Assembly: GCF_031143425.1 (NCBI RefSeq)
Contig: NC_090451.1
Location: 666,934,508-666,998,507, forward strand
DNA from: Pleurodeles waltl
Taxonomy: Eukaryota > Chordata > Amphibia > Caudata > Salamandridae
Direction: 5' to 3'
DNA: 64,000 nt
The notes under the pieces were generated by a model. That model did not search any database, was not told the origin of the DNA, and saw only the letters and a list, made by a program, of their open reading frames with translations. Shown here one piece after another: positions 34,613-47,812 of the stretch (positions within the stretch are counted from its first letter, which is position 1; every line of letters starts with the position of its first letter). Position numbers and translations under genes: made by a program.

Positions 34613-36539
34613 CTATAGTCAGAGCTCCGTCAGCTCTGTATGACTTACTCTGGGGTTTGCTGTATTAATTAATGCCACGTTCTCCACACATGGTTTCAGA
34701 AGGACTGTTTAAGGGAATGAATGGGCCTTCTGATGCTTTGCCAGGGAGTTGATTCTAAAGACAAATCCAACTTTGACTCTGATGTTTGTAACAGAGCATT
34801 TTTAATGCCTCCGAACAAGGCAGGGGAACTGCCAGGGTGGTGTATGTGCACAACACAAAAAATGCTCTGTGTAAAATAACTCGGGGAAAAGCAGGTTTAC
34901 TTGGACTTTGAAAGACAGAGACAAGGTAGGAATGGATTTTTTCTGGTGGGGCTAACTTTGATGTCTCAACCATACAACCTACGGCTAGGACAGGAAAAGA
35001 CTCACTTGAGGGGTTAGTTTATAGCAAAAGGTATTGGGATTCTCTGTGCCAGTTGACTCTACTTGTGAATTAGAAGGTTTGTCAACAAAAAACTAGAAAA
35101 AAACAGTACCGATATTTACCAATACTTTTTTAGAAAGAAGCCAGAAAAACCTCAGGAACATATATAGGGTAATAAAGCCCAGACTGTCTCAAAACCCCCA
35201 TATTTCCTAAGGGACCTCTAAACACTCCCCATCCTTAAGGACTGAATAATTTTATATCTCACCTGTGTATAGCTTTCTCTTTCTGTTGTTGATGACCCAT
35301 TGCCAGGGCCACTGGAATTATGCGACTCCGCGGCTGCTGCTTTTTGGTTTATTTTTATAAACATTGATTAGTCGCATTTGTCACATAAGCCACCATTTGA
35401 TGCATGATCTGAAATTTTAACAAAACATTTTTGGTACTTGCTCAAATGGACGCAAAGTTACTAAAATGATGGAATATGTGTTCACATGCAATGAAAGGAC
35501 ATTGACAAAGGGTAACGGGTCATCTTTCAGTTGCTTATTTCTGTATTTGGTTGTTAATGATACTGGTACTAATGAGGTGAGACCTTTGCCCAGACAGTAT
35601 AACCATGTGTAAAAATTATAAGATAATGAAGTAATACTATCAAAAAATGTGCAACTTAAGCCGCCTAATTAGCCTTTCATTGCCAAATAATTTAGTAAGC
35701 GTTGTGCATAATTTGGTGCTCCCCTTCTGCGTACTGCCAGTGGCCCTGTCTGTTGCCTATACCACAACATAATTAGAATGGGCCGTAGGTCAACCGCTTG
35801 CTCAGGATTTGATGGATGTTTTTTGTATCTCAGTTTCCTTCTCCTTCTTTAATGGTTTCCCTCCCTATTCTACTGTTTTTCTTGCCCAAGGAGCATTTCA
35901 GTCTCACTGTTTTGTCTGGATAAATTCTACCCTTCCACTTCTGATGTCAGAACACTGCAATGCATGAAGATTTCACCTTCTTTCTGTCTCATTGTATTCT
36001 TCCTGCTCCCACCTCTTTCTCACCCGCCTGCTCTCTTTATTTAAAAATCAGTCTCCCCATGGACTCTTTGCCCCCCTCCAAAAACACTGCCCCTTGCTCT
36101 ATTCACCTCCCACCTGTGCATCTGCAGGTGGCTATATTTGAATGGGCTTTCAAACCATTCAAAGACAGCCACCAATATGTGTGTGCATGTGTGGGCATAA
36201 ACATATGCACTGCAGCAATGATAGAATGATTCTCTTTCGATTTTAGGAAACAAGTTTTCCAAGATGGTCGCCTTGGATATGTAAACATAGCAAGCAACAT
36301 GAAAAAGATTTCTTAAAGTAAGTGAAAAAGCATTTTAAGATGACCACTATGCATGTGCAAACATGCATGCACAGAAACAGCAGCAGAAAGATAGATGCAT
36401 TAAAACTCAGTAGAGAGAGGGGTACCAGAAGGATGAAAGGGGACCAAATATAGAAAAAGAGAGGAATGCATGTAAAAGAAGGTTTTAAGTCAGTGATGTA
36501 TTCAGAGGTAGAGTGATGAATACAGAGAGACGGCACAAA
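34613..36539. other. AT-rich non-coding stretch, nothing recognised
   Basis: No repeat, gene or RNA gene could be supported. Confidence 0.5.
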
Positions 36540-36840
36540 AGCCTTAGATCAGGGAGGTGGCACGCGGCAGACCATTAGTTACCCCACGAGTCACAATGGA
36601 CACTGCGATAGATCAGTGGTAATCGAAGGGAGGCTGATTAAGATTTCCAGATGCTGCGATCTGGCGCGCCTTTGTAAACCATGTTGGCAGGTGGAGGAGA
36701 CGTGTCGCCGGATGAGTCTCAGGGAGCCGAGCGTGACTGGGAATTTATTAACATTCATCACGCCACGTGGCACGCCTTGGATGAACATTTATTTTACCAG
36801 CACAGCTGGTACCATGGTAGAGGCTAATGTGCTTTAGATC
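36540..36840. other. Non-repetitive CpG-richer block, possible conserved non-coding element
   Basis: Complex sequence with a palindromic G-box GCCACGTGGC (36762-36771), an E-box pair in CCAGCACAGCTGG and AT motifs such as TTTATTAACATTCAT. Composition differs from both AT-rich flanks. No reading frame has a family signature. Function is conjectural. Confidence 0.25.
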
Positions 36841-39800
36841 CTACAGAAAATACAAATAAACCACAGGGTACTTTTTGTTTTAGGTTACCGCCTCTTCTCA
36901 CACGGATGGCTGCCATCTTGGAAATGTAAAACTGGATACAATGAGGCAATGTGTATTTGAGGAAGGTAAGTTGTCTTACAAGGCTGAGTCAGAGCTGAGC
37001 TGTCATCATTTCTAATCGCCATGATACATTTCCTTTAGTTTGTGCAGTTTTGTTAGGTCAGTAAAGGTCCAAATTTTGGTTCTATATAAAGTTTTTATAA
37101 TTTCACAGTTTATCTTAGTCTGTCCAGACCTTGTCTACTCACTAGGAGAATATGTTCACCACAATGTTAGAACATTATCTTTCTAAACAACCAAGAGTGC
37201 AAGCGAGCATCCTCTTGTGCACATTTTCTCTGCATTTTGGTACAGCTCAACTCAGCAAAACAAAAATCACCTTCCTGTAGAGTATGTCTAAGGAACCTTC
37301 TTGATAATGCTAAATAAGAAGCAATAATCTTTGCAAAAGGCGCAACATTTATACTGATATGGCAAAGTGAAAATAACAAATATTGAAAAGTTGCAGAGTT
37401 TATATAGACCATCAGGGTGGTTGCGAAAAATTATTTACAGCTTCACATACCCTACATTTAGCTAATATCAGGAGCACCGCCCTTGGGTTTGCCCCTGGAT
37501 TCTGTTTTGGCGAGCACCTAGCTCACAGGTGGAACCTTATGCTCTCTGAACAGGCCCTCTCTTCTGAATCACAGGACTGCAATGGTTAGAAGGACTTGGT
37601 AGCTTCGATGACTCTCCCAAAACAGCTTTAGTTGAGTAAATCCGGCGTTCCTCATGGTAAATAGCTTCATAATCGACCTCATACACAATGCACGGTAAAT
37701 GTCAAAAAGGTTGATAAAGATGATTAGCTATTCAGAGCAACTACTTCTTAAAGATGAATGGTCTTCGATACGCTGTTGATTATAAGTACAGCAGAAATTG
37801 GGCAGAACAAAGAAAACAAAACACAAGGATTTTACCTAATTGCTGGAAGTCTAGGGCTTTAAAGAGCTGTAACACAAAGCTGACACTGACACTCCTATAG
37901 AAATGAAAGGGCCAATGGAACGCTATTGTGACATCCACAACATTTTCAGGATCGCATATAAGCAGAAAAGAATGGAATGACTCAAGGTATCAAATATCAT
38001 GAGTCAAAAAGGGCTCATAGCATCAAGGGCAGCTCCATAGCTGAAGGTCTGAAGGATTGTACTGGGGCATAAAAGTATTTTGCCATTACTTTTGTGAGAA
38101 TCAAAACCATCCACACAGTTCAGGTTTTCATCATTCCCCTGTGGTTTCTTGAAACCACAGCCTTGCCATTGGCCGTGAAAGAAGGAAAAGATTCTTGAAA
38201 TAAGGTAAGTTTTGACTATACTTTGATATCCCTGTATAGCTATCAGAATTCTTTTTGTGTCCTCGGAAACAGCAAGCCTTACTTCCTGGATGTGGGCTAA
38301 TGAGGTAGAACCGGCCCGTACTTTGGTCCTTGAGGCCTTGGGCAGATTCTTCTGGTCCTGCTGAGGTATGAGAGGCCTGGAACCTAAGGGTTGGATAACC
38401 CTGGAACAGGCTTGCATTTCGGTTTCTGATAGTTCATGAAGATGTTATGTTCGGGGGCTCTTAAAATGAAATGGCGTGTGGTGCCTCAGAACAGGGAGAG
38501 AAAACAGGCTTGTATCACATTTACAGACATTAACTGACTGGATTTTCTTGCCACCACACTCCCTTTCTAGGGCTGACCCAAGATAATGCAAGCTTTGGAT
38601 TAGGCACTCTGGGAGACTTTATGCTTTTTCTGACAGAAAAAGACTTCCGTAGCTTTGAGGTGGTCAACTGTGTTGCTGTTGTTCTCTCTAGTAGGGCAGT
38701 CTCTTCGGTTGCTTTGCTGTCATGACATTAGACCAGCTCTGTAGACCTCAGGAGAGTTGTTTGAGACTGGTGCTGGGTTCTCTTTTTTCTTAGGTCTCAT
38801 ATTTTCTGAAGGGCAAGCAGACACTTAAACAGAAGTAGGCAAATACGAGTCCAGAAGTTCTGTGCCATTCTGCTTGCCCACAGAAGAGAAAGGAAGTGGT
38901 CACCAAGCTGGTTGAAAGTCGGAGCTCTTTGTAACAACTTTCTTACGCCACATTTTCTTTGAGTTTCTGCCTCCACCGTCCCTTTAAGATCCCCTGTCTA
39001 ACCTCTCATGTTGTGGTCTTTAACGTGCATAGAACATCAGAATACCAATTCTAAGAGTTCCACAGCAGAGCTCTAGTTTCTGCTACAGACTTGCCAAGAG
39101 TGCCTCTTGGTTTGTCCACAAGGGAGTAACCACTTGTTAATACTTATGGGGCGGAAGAGTGACCAATGACATTCAATAATATTTAAAGTTAGAGCCCTTT
39201 TCTGTATTTTGGGGGTGAGACTGATTAACTCCCTTATGTAAAATCCAAGTAATGCCCCCGCCTTCTTATTACAGTCTTCCGTGTGGTAAAAGGCATGCAA
39301 TGTACGATTGACATCCCTATGCATGGAACGCATGCTTGCCTTATTTCGGTTCTCCACTAGATGGCCAACTTTGTGTGTGACCCTGTCATTTACCTGATTC
39401 CCTGCAATAACCTTTCTGCCCATAAAAGGTTTTGTTTTCTCAAATATGGCTTGGCTGGGAAATAACATCCCTTTCCTCTCTGTGTATGTACAGCAAAAAG
39501 ACAAATAATGGAAAAGATGCGCAGCGGAAGCACTGTCAGGAACAAAATTGCAAGTTAGAGCTGTAGGTCATCTATAGGCGGGAACTTTCATCACTATGTT
39601 CACAGGACAGACATGGAAATCTGAAACAAAAAAAATCTAATTTGTTGTGACCTCGGGATTCTCCACATCCTCCACATTAAAAGCTCCATGGAGAAGCCAT
39701 TGCCAAAACAAAAGACCAGCACTCTGATTTTGCAATTTGTGATAATAAGCTATGTTCAAAAGCAACTCTGGAGATCACTGATCAACCAAGTAACCTCACG

Positions 39801-40282
39801 ATGGTTGTCAGCATTGTCTCTAGACATCTAATTGCTCCTGGTTCAATTCATGGATTACCTCCAGCCACCATGGTACTGGTGCTGCTTTTTCTCTCCTAAA
39901 CACCTCTTCTAACACTCTGCCCAATCCATGGGCGACCCCCCCACAGCCTCACTCGTCTCTCACATTTTCACCAGAGTGCATCGAATCCATATACCCGTTA
40001 ACGCAGCTGTGATCACACACTCTCCCATCACATAGTCTTACAGAATTTGTGATGGGCACAGCCACATCATATGATCTGGAAAAGAATAGACTGTGTTTCT
40101 TCACCCGTTTGCGAGGGATCCCTTGCATCTAGTTATCACAATCCACTGCTTCGTCCTGGACACATTGGGCTTTGACCTATCCTGTGACGTTGCTACTCGG
40201 CCTCTGTCACATTCGCAGCTTGGACGGTAGGCTGCTTTCATCTATTTCATGCACCCTCGAAAATCTGGTTTGCAAATCTCTA
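36841..40282. other. Non-coding stretch, perhaps remains of an LTR element on the minus strand
   Basis: It lies downstream, on the minus strand, of the integrase-like fragment at 40283-40500 and could hold the eroded 3' part of the same element. No LTR pair was found. Two minus-strand frames (38004-38417, 39073-39504) lack recognisable motifs. A 22-bp near-palindrome (CTGTGGTTTCTTGAAACCACAG without its two central bases pairing) lies at 38139-38160. Confidence 0.35.
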
Positions 40283-40500
40283 CTGAGTAATTGCAATCTT
40301 CTTAGTTTTGCATAAAATATCGAAATATTGTTCCACAACCACCTCCTTACTCGGACCGAAACTCAAACCAATCCCTACACACTCCTTTAGTGTCCAATTT
40401 AGGCTTTCCATCCTTCCTTTTGTTGCAAGTGGATATAATGCATAGGTAAAATGAACGACTCCTTTGTAACTATGTAGGCACTCATCCAGTGAGAGGCCAG
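40283..40500 (-). pseudogene. Retroelement integrase-like fragment
   Basis: One minus-strand frame reads HFTYALYPLATKGRMESLN then WTLKECVGIGL. This resembles the end of a retroviral/Ty3-gypsy integrase core, where a Pro-x-x-x-Gly stretch precedes the catalytic Glu (here the E of GRMESLN) and is followed by an Asn and a Leu-Lys-Glu helix. A YFDI segment follows and the frame stops at 40282. The first two catalytic acids and any reverse transcriptase were not found nearby, so the copy is highly degraded. Assignment to Ty3/gypsy rather than another integrase-bearing element is inference. Confidence 0.5.
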
Positions 40501-41399
40501 CTACGTCCTATGAGGTCAGTACCTTTGAGGGAAATCTTTCCATCTGAAAAATCCTCTCCATGAACTGGGTAATTGTGCCATTGTAAGGCTGACAGTGTCA
40601 AGAAGACCAAGCACATATACACAGGGTCAGTGTGAACAGTCGTAAACCTAGGTATCTCCTTTGCACATCGGAACAAGAGACTCGCCCCACCCAATACGAA
40701 TGCACATGTGGAGGGAGTTCATGACAAAGTGCATGGTGGCCACTTTTAACCCTTTCTCACTGTGCCACTCCACACCCTGTCTACCATTGTGCCCTCCATT
40801 GTTAGTTACCATTCACCCCTTTACAAACTCTAATTCATCTTGTAAACCTTAAACATCTATTTTGTCTTTCTCTTACAAAGACTTGCAGCACTAAGTAACC
40901 ACCTACACTGAGCTGCCCATTCACCCATGTTCTACCTCTTTCATAGAACAGGAAATGAGCACTCATTCCTCCATTTCAGTCTTACTGATCCATCCATCAT
41001 GTATAAACTCTCCCATCCGGAAGTGCTTGGTATCTTCTTAGTTGTTCCGTGCTTGGTAATGACGCAACACCAGATTCACATTGGGTGTCTCCTTCACACT
41101 TTTGCTCAGCGCCTCCACACATGCAATACCATTGCCCAGACAGTCAGCCATCAAATTCCAGACACCGAGTAGATACCATCTTCCAACAAGTAAACCTGCA
41201 AGAACACTGCCCACTTGCAAATCTGGCCTGGTATGGTTTTCAAACCTCTGCTAGTAAATATGGCATTCAAAGAAATGGGATCTATTTCCACCACAACACA
41301 GATTCTGGAGAAAGGATTAAAACGTATGCACTGTCAATGAAATTACACTGATGTTCTCTCATCAGGCAACACTTCTTCTCCATTATGGCTTCGTAAAGC
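40501..41399. other. Non-coding stretch upstream (minus strand) of the integrase fragment
   Basis: Stops and frameshifts interrupt all frames. It could include older parts of the same retroelement, but I could not recognise any domain. Confidence 0.35.
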
Positions 41400-41700
41400 A
41401 AAATTTAGACTTAATAAATAAAAAAAACATAATTTATAGAGAGCTCGAATACCCGTAGGCGACTTGGTGTACAAAAAGTACTTCCCTCCTTTTCACAGAA
41501 ACAAAGAAATAGACCCTATATTGAAACAAGCATGTTTTCAGTTGTTTCCTAGAGGGTAAGTGATTGCCAGTAACCTGTATGTCTCTGGGTAAAGTGTTCC
41601 AGAATTTAGCTGTTACATGCCAAAACTATCTTCCACCCCATCGACATCCCCACATTCTGCACTGTCACATTTCTTATTGAAAGCACTTCTCAGAGCCTGT
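41400..41700 (-). mobile_element. 3' fragment of an L2/CR1-group LINE (antisense)
   Basis: On the minus strand one frame gives AKFWNTLPRDIQ, a short gap and then KQLKTCLF. This fits the conserved C-terminal WNxLP...LK..L block of CR1/L2-type LINE proteins. Beyond it (towards 41400) comes a short A/T-rich 3' end. Only the last few hundred bases of an element are present. Confidence 0.6.
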
Positions 41701-43739
41701 TACTGAACAGGTGTCATTTAAATCAGGAGTCCGCCACCAACACGCAGAAGGTCATTATTTACTGTACCCACAGCAATAATAGTAATAAGAGGGATGCAGG
41801 CTGGTCTGCCCATAAGTCATAAATAAGACCATGTTTTTGAAATCCTTGGCTTTGCCTAAAAGTGTAATCCTATGACAAATACACAGCAATGAACACAAAT
41901 AACTACCACATTCCAGTTGAGGTTCACACAAAGGAAAATATCACCCAAGGTCTTCCATGTTACTATCATGTCGACTCGATAATCTTGTTAGATATTCTTG
42001 TTAATTCTCTTCTACTACCATTTTTTCAGTGCCTATCAACCACTTTTTTCAAAATACCTATGGAGTTAGAACATGCTGCCAAGCCTTGCTATTTTGTTTG
42101 CGCGGTCCAAGTAATGGCATGTTTGTTCAAATTTATCATGTTTGCAGAACAGAAATACAAAGCAGCTGCACAATTAAATGGAGGGAGCGTGCTTTAAATT
42201 GTTCAATCTTTATTAGCACTTTCTCATGCACAGGCACTTAGTATTAGTATGGGAGCCATATGAAAATCTCTCAGGAAACTGCATTAATTTGCACGAACAT
42301 GGCTGCGATTTACTTTATTTTACGTTGCTAATCTGTTTTTACCTCTTGCTTTGCTAATTTTGTTTGTTCAGCTGTAGACCTAAAAGCTTTGGCCATAAAA
42401 TAATTGAGGACATTGCACTTTAGAAGACTGAAGTAACTTTTAATTAATATGTCTTTGTTGGTTTTATATTTCACCTCTTCGTTTTTATCACATCATGTAA
42501 GGTTTTAAGTATCTAGATCATGATTAATAAATCTATCAAAGTACCGATGACATTGCTAGTTTTATTCACTCAGGGCTACTCTCCTTGCTTGAATTTATCT
42601 AATATAGGGCTAATGAGCTTCGGAAATGACAACTCTTCTTCAGATGCCTTTCAAAATAAACTTCCAACTGAAATACTCACAGACCTACTTGAAACAACCT
42701 GCTCCTCCCTCCTGACATCCAATCTTCTTAGAAACTAGCCTCTTGCTTTCCCAGCAATTACTCTTCCCTCACTTCAATTTATTGTCAGATTTACATTCTT
42801 TAAATTTCAGTTCTGTTGTGAAAAATCTCTGCACTTTTATACAACCATCACGCTGTGTCTCAGGCAGAATGCCCACCTTCCCAGTCTTATTTTGTCTGAG
42901 TGTCACCTGACATAAAGGAGGACGTGGAGCCAGAATGTGTGATCATTTTAACTGGTTTACAATGTCATGTGGAGCATGTCCCTTCTTCTTCTAGTGATCT
43001 CATACCAAGAACAACACATTGCCAACAAGTTTGCTGTAAGTTTTATCACTCACCATTCATATTTTAATCTCAACGACCCTGCGCCCTCCTTGAAAGGGAC
43101 CCATCCTTTTTGCCACAAAAAAAAAAGAAACGAAAAGAACAGAACTGTGAAACTTAATTTTTGAGGTTGATAGTGATGAGACAGAGAGATAGTCATACTT
43201 CCTCTCTAGCATCAAGCCGGCGCACATTTTCCTTGCTGTTCGGTTCGTCTGAGCAGCCCTGGGACATCTGTGGAAACTGTACTTTTTAATATCATAAAAA
43301 GCCTGGCTCTCTGTGCAGCTGGACACGTCATTTGGACCATCTAGTAAATGAGATCGACTTCTGGCTCATCATATTCCGTGTTCTAACACAAGCAAGTGCT
43401 TTCTAATGAATGTTGCTGGTTTTATTTACGGCATGCGCCGTGGCTCGACACCAAGACCGAAGAGTCGGAGAAGGAAGATGGACCCGGCCCAAGTTCTGAT
43501 GCAATTTCCCATGTGGAGGGCTCATTAAATTGGACGCCGAGTGCACTGCGACAAACTGGAGAGATTTATAGCCTCTTAAAAGTCAAAGAAGTGGATGCGG
43601 AGATGGGGCAAGGCAGGGGCAGGTACAGGCAGGCAAAATCAGCCTCAAAAGGAGTGCCACGTGCACCGTTCCCGTAAACTCACAGGGAACACTGTGGGTA
43701 AGTGTACTGAAGGAGAGGAACTATGACTGTGACTCCTTG
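41701..43739. other. AT-rich non-coding stretch; CpG-bearing block at its end
   Basis: 41.7-43.3 kb holds nothing I recognise. The part at about 43330-43680 is more complex and CpG-bearing, and stays open in one plus-strand frame for 93 codons without a family motif; it could be a conserved non-coding element or an exon-like chance frame. Confidence 0.35.
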
Positions 43740-44270
43740 ATTGGCCCCTCCCGGAGTGGCCTTTCACTCTGGACAGTCTTCTGCACAGGAGAAGTGCAAG
43801 TCCCATTCACTCTGCCCATTTCTGTATAGAAAGGGAGTTTTAGGCCCATACTCTCTACCCACCTCCCTGCAGAGAACAGATAAGTTTATCCACTCAACAC
43901 ATTCCTCTGCAGAGAAGCAGTGCTAGTTCCATTCACTCTGCCCATTCCTGTGGCGAGAAGATATGGTAAGCCCATCAACTCTGCCCATTCTGGTGTGAGA
44001 AGAAGTGCTTTACCCATTCACTCTAACCATTTCAGTGCAAACAAGTGCTAGGCCCATTCGCTCTGCCCATTTCAAAGTAATGGAGTGCTAGGCCCATTCA
44101 CTCTGCCCATTTCAATGCAAAGGAGTGCTAGGCCCATCCTCTGCCCATCTAAATGCAAAGGAGTGCTAGTCCCATCCACTCTGCCCATTTCAGTGCAAAT
44201 GAGTGCTAGGCCCATCCACTGTGCCCATTCCGCTCCAGCGAAGGAGGGCTAGGCCCATCCACTCTGTCTA
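43740..44270 (+). repeat. 40-bp minisatellite, graded in quality
   Basis: Unit of about 40 bp: AGTGCTAGGCCCATTCACTC then TGCCCATTTCAATGCAAAGG. Units from about 44030 to 44230 are well conserved; towards 43740 they become increasingly diverged. Roughly 12 units in total. The gradient suggests recent homogenisation at the right-hand side. Confidence 0.85.
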
Positions 44271-44639
44271 GTGACACCGACTTAGAGACATGTAAGCTCT
44301 CTTTCTATGACCAGATTTAATTTGGGTACCATAGACCACAATCTCACCGGCTTAACCTTACTTTTGTTTATTTGAAGGTGCAACACTCCCTACACCGTTC
44401 ATAATGCACTGTGTTGTAAAAGTTACACAGCAGTCAGACCCTTTCCAACATCTAGGGTTTACCATCCCAGAGTGCTTAGCCCGCCCTCTTCATCCACTGG
44501 TCTGTTATTATGCTGCTATTCCTTTTACCCATGTTTTTAAAAGACCCTCACACTCTGACAACTCTCACAGGGATATATTCACTGTTTTTTTAATTCTCAA
44601 ATCTAAGATTCACCTGCCAGCAATAAAACATGCCCCTCA
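44271..44639. other. Possible 5' part of the following LINE
   Basis: Frames are broken and no domain is recognised, but the sequence leads into the L2-like element without another visible boundary. Confidence 0.3.
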
Positions 44640-46272
44640 CTTGAAAGAATGAACTCTTCTCATAGAATCCCAGGTACTTGAATTACTGTCTACTGCAAAG
44701 CGGGATCTCCTGTTGGCACTTGTCCTCCTCTCATCTTCAAGACAGTCTCCAAAAATATAATCACCACTTTCTTAAATGTATGTAACAGATCCCTACATTC
44801 TGCAGCAATGCCATGAATTTGGAAGAAAACTATCATACCCCCTTTAAAAAAAGCCCTCAGCAAACCCTTCCCTAAAGTGAAATTTGAGGCCCTTCTCTCG
44901 TTTTCCTCTTCCAGCTAACATTCAGACTTCCGAGTTTATCGATGAACATTGCCTCCTCCAATGTGCCCAAGCTGGCTTTAGACCAAACCACAGCATGGAA
45001 TCAACATTATCTTATGCCCTAGACGAACTAAGGACTACTTTGGATCAAAGCTACTCTGCGACCTTGATTCTACTCGACATACCTGCTGCTTTTGACATGG
45101 TTGATCATAAAATCCTTTTCCAAAGACTGCATTCTGGGTCTCTCAGGGAAAGCCTGGACTTGAATTAACTCCTTCCTCTCCAATCAAAACCAAAAGGTAT
45201 CTCTCTTTCCTACCACTTGGAAGTATTTTTCTTCAACTGCAGTATCTCTCAAGGTCCATCACCTAGTCTCGATCTTTATACTTCATTTGTCTCTCCCCTT
45301 GCACAGATTGTAAGAAACTTTGCATTTAAGCTAGTTTCATGCACCAATAACACTCAGCTCAAAGTCATCATATCGAACAACACTGATCAGACAATATTTG
45401 ATTTTAAGAAATGCATGACTGAGCCGCAAAACGGATGAATAATCACTGTTTAAAACTTAAAAGCAATAAGAGGGAGATCCTTCTGTTTGGGCTGCTCTCT
45501 CACTTGTGGACATCTAACTGTACCCCAAGGACTTGGCAGCATCTCTACCCGTGGCTATATAAGTAAGAAATCTAGCGGTGCTATTTGACTCCAAGCTCTC
45601 CTTCAGAAAATAAACCTTGTCTGTTGCAGCTATCTGCTTCTCAAAACCTAAACAAAATATTCCAATACATACCAGTGGAGTCAAGAAAAACAGTAATTCA
45701 GGTCCTAATTATTTTGATCGACTACGGTAATACACTCCCCAGTATATCTTGCAGTGGCTTTAGTTGGTGTAAACTTCAGCTGCTAGACTTGTTTTGAACA
45801 TCCATTAATCTTCAGCTCCCACAACTTCTCTATCAAAAATAAACTGGCTACATGTGACAAAGTGCATCCTCTTCAAGATTCTGTGTTTCTCCAGGAAATG
45901 CATTTTTCCCGCGACCCTGCATATCTTCAGGGTGGACCACAGTTCTATGCTCCTTCTCGGTATCTTCGATCCGCATTCATGAATCTTCTTGCGTTTGCTG
46001 TAATCAAGCGCACCAGACTCGGAGGACGTTCTTTCTCCTTTTTTTGTGGACAAAATATGGAACTCTCACAGCTAAACTTAAAGCCATCCCTCTTACCTAA
46101 TCTACAGAAAATAGATAAAGAATAGGTCCTTTACTCTCTAAGCTTTCCCGAGTTTCCCTAAATTGGTAATGTACAGGATTTTTTGCAGCCCAGAGACACC
46201 CCGGTGGTATTTATGCTGTCTAAAAGTCCAGTAATTAATTAATTAATTCATTCATTCATTCATTCATTCTGT
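44640..46272 (+). mobile_element. L2/CR1-group LINE, old and broken, sense
   Basis: Reverse transcriptase blocks, a downstream palm/thumb region and a 3' microsatellite tail (AATT then CATT units at 46233-46270) occur in the expected order on the plus strand. Compared with the LINE at 9430, it is AT-rich, has many stops and has lost key residues, so it is considerably older. The 3' part still shows LFDSKLSF at about 45580. The 5' boundary is uncertain. Confidence 0.8.
44884..45440 (+). pseudogene. LINE reverse transcriptase with mutated active site
   Basis: Two open pieces carry the reverse transcriptase. The first has QAGFRPNHSMESTLSYAL and LILLDIPAAFDMVDHKIL; the second has SISQGPSPSLDLYTSF and SCTNNTQL. 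The last block corresponds to YADDTQL, so both catalytic aspartates are replaced by asparagine and the enzyme would be inactive. A stop at about 45168 separates the two pieces. Confidence 0.82.
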
Positions 46273-47316
46273 CAATCACATTTTTCTTCTGTCCACTATA
46301 ATATACACAATGGAGTAATGGGTCAGACCTGTACAGCCATTAGCTTAGTTCATTGTTAGTGACTACATTCTGGCCTTTCTCACGAAAGGCATTAATACAT
46401 ACACAAAGTAGTTTCCGTCGGTACACGGGATCAAATGGCCATGTGTGCTTTTCAAAAAACAAAAACAAAATGCTTATCTTAATGTTTTTCTCTGATTGAC
46501 AAGGGGCTGTAGCTTCTTCAACAATAATGTTTTGTTTGACAAAACAACGACAAAGTTAAAAGGCCAGTTAATAACTGTTTCGTAGGTTGAGGCTGGCATA
46601 AATTGCATATTATGAACAGCGATAGATGGGTTCTGGTTAGCCTTTGGGCGTGGTTAAGTTGGCAAATAAAATGTGTCAAGTAACTGAGTGGATGAGAAAA
46701 ACTTCCACCAGTTTACATCTTTTATAGGAAGTGGTTAGTCAATCGATTGACCAACCTGGGGCCAAATAATCTTGTTTGGCGATGGGTACAGAGCTTATGT
46801 TGAAGGAGGAGTGTTACAATTCAATAGAAAGCTCCATTTAAGATGTATATTAATTTAAATCTGAGCCACTGGCAGAAGCATTCTATAGTCTCGGTAGCTT
46901 CCTTGGTATGATTTGTTTATGGCTCTATTCACTGAACCACCCGTGAAATATGGTGTGTCCCCCTCCATATCCGTCCACCATTACTGCATCTACTGCATGA
47001 ATTGACAGAGGAGTAGCCATAATTGTGATTGAGCTGGTTAAAAACCAGGCCCTGATCATGGAATAAAAGGAGCATACTTTTCAATTTTATTACAATCAAT
47101 ACTTTCAATGGATACCTTTGATCAAAATCAAAAAGTGACAGTTGTCCCACCCGGGAAATAATGTTACTTCTAAGGCACAACCAGGTCACCTCATATACTG
47201 TCCAAGTACGTCTTTAGAGAAACTCTATGTTATAAGAGAGTTTCTATGGACACAGTGGGCTAGGCCTTTAAGCTCCAAGTCAATTTGCATGCTGGTCGTT
47301 AAACAACACAAACAGT
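46273..47316. other. AT-rich non-coding stretch, nothing recognised
   Basis: No repeat, gene or RNA gene could be supported. Confidence 0.5.
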
Positions 47317-47812
47317 AATAAGCATTTGCAATGCAATGGGACTCGCATTAGCTCGACTTAGAGCTATTAGCGTTGTAACATCCTAACCGGACTTTTATTG
47401 CAACATAAAGTGAAAATAAAGAGTAATACAGTTTTACATAAGTGACCTAATTTAAAGCGCCATGCTATGAGCATGAAGGAGCACACAAAATGAAACAGAA
47501 GTTCGCTTGCAGTCAAACGTATTGGTAAATGTGCAGCGAGATCGTGCTGCGTAGGAAATAATAAAAAAAAAGAGTCCAGAAACCATGCTAAAAACATGAA
47601 GCCTCGCATGTTTTCAGTAGTTGGCCGGTGCGTTCGAGGAGGGCTAAACACCAGAAAAGGCTTGACGTATGCATGCTTTCAAAAATAAAATCAATCGATT
47701 TTTAAAAGGCAAGCCAATGACCAATTAAACTGATGGGTGTGCCGTGGGAGTGGTTAAAAGTCCACAGTGAGATTACAGCAGGCTAGAGCACCTGCGTGCT
47801 CAACCCTAAAAA
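47317..47812 (+). mobile_element. Family A SINE-like retroposon, copy 4
   Basis: The head reads AAGCATTTGCAATGCAATGG followed by GACTCGCATTAGCTCGAC. The end reads GTGCTCAACCCTAAAAA. The interior has lost most of the paired 27-bp units: it jumps from ACGTATTGGTAAATGTGC directly to AGCGAGATCGTGCTG. The later landmarks TGTTTTCAGTAGTTGG and AAAAGGCAAGCCAA are retained. Confidence 0.85.
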
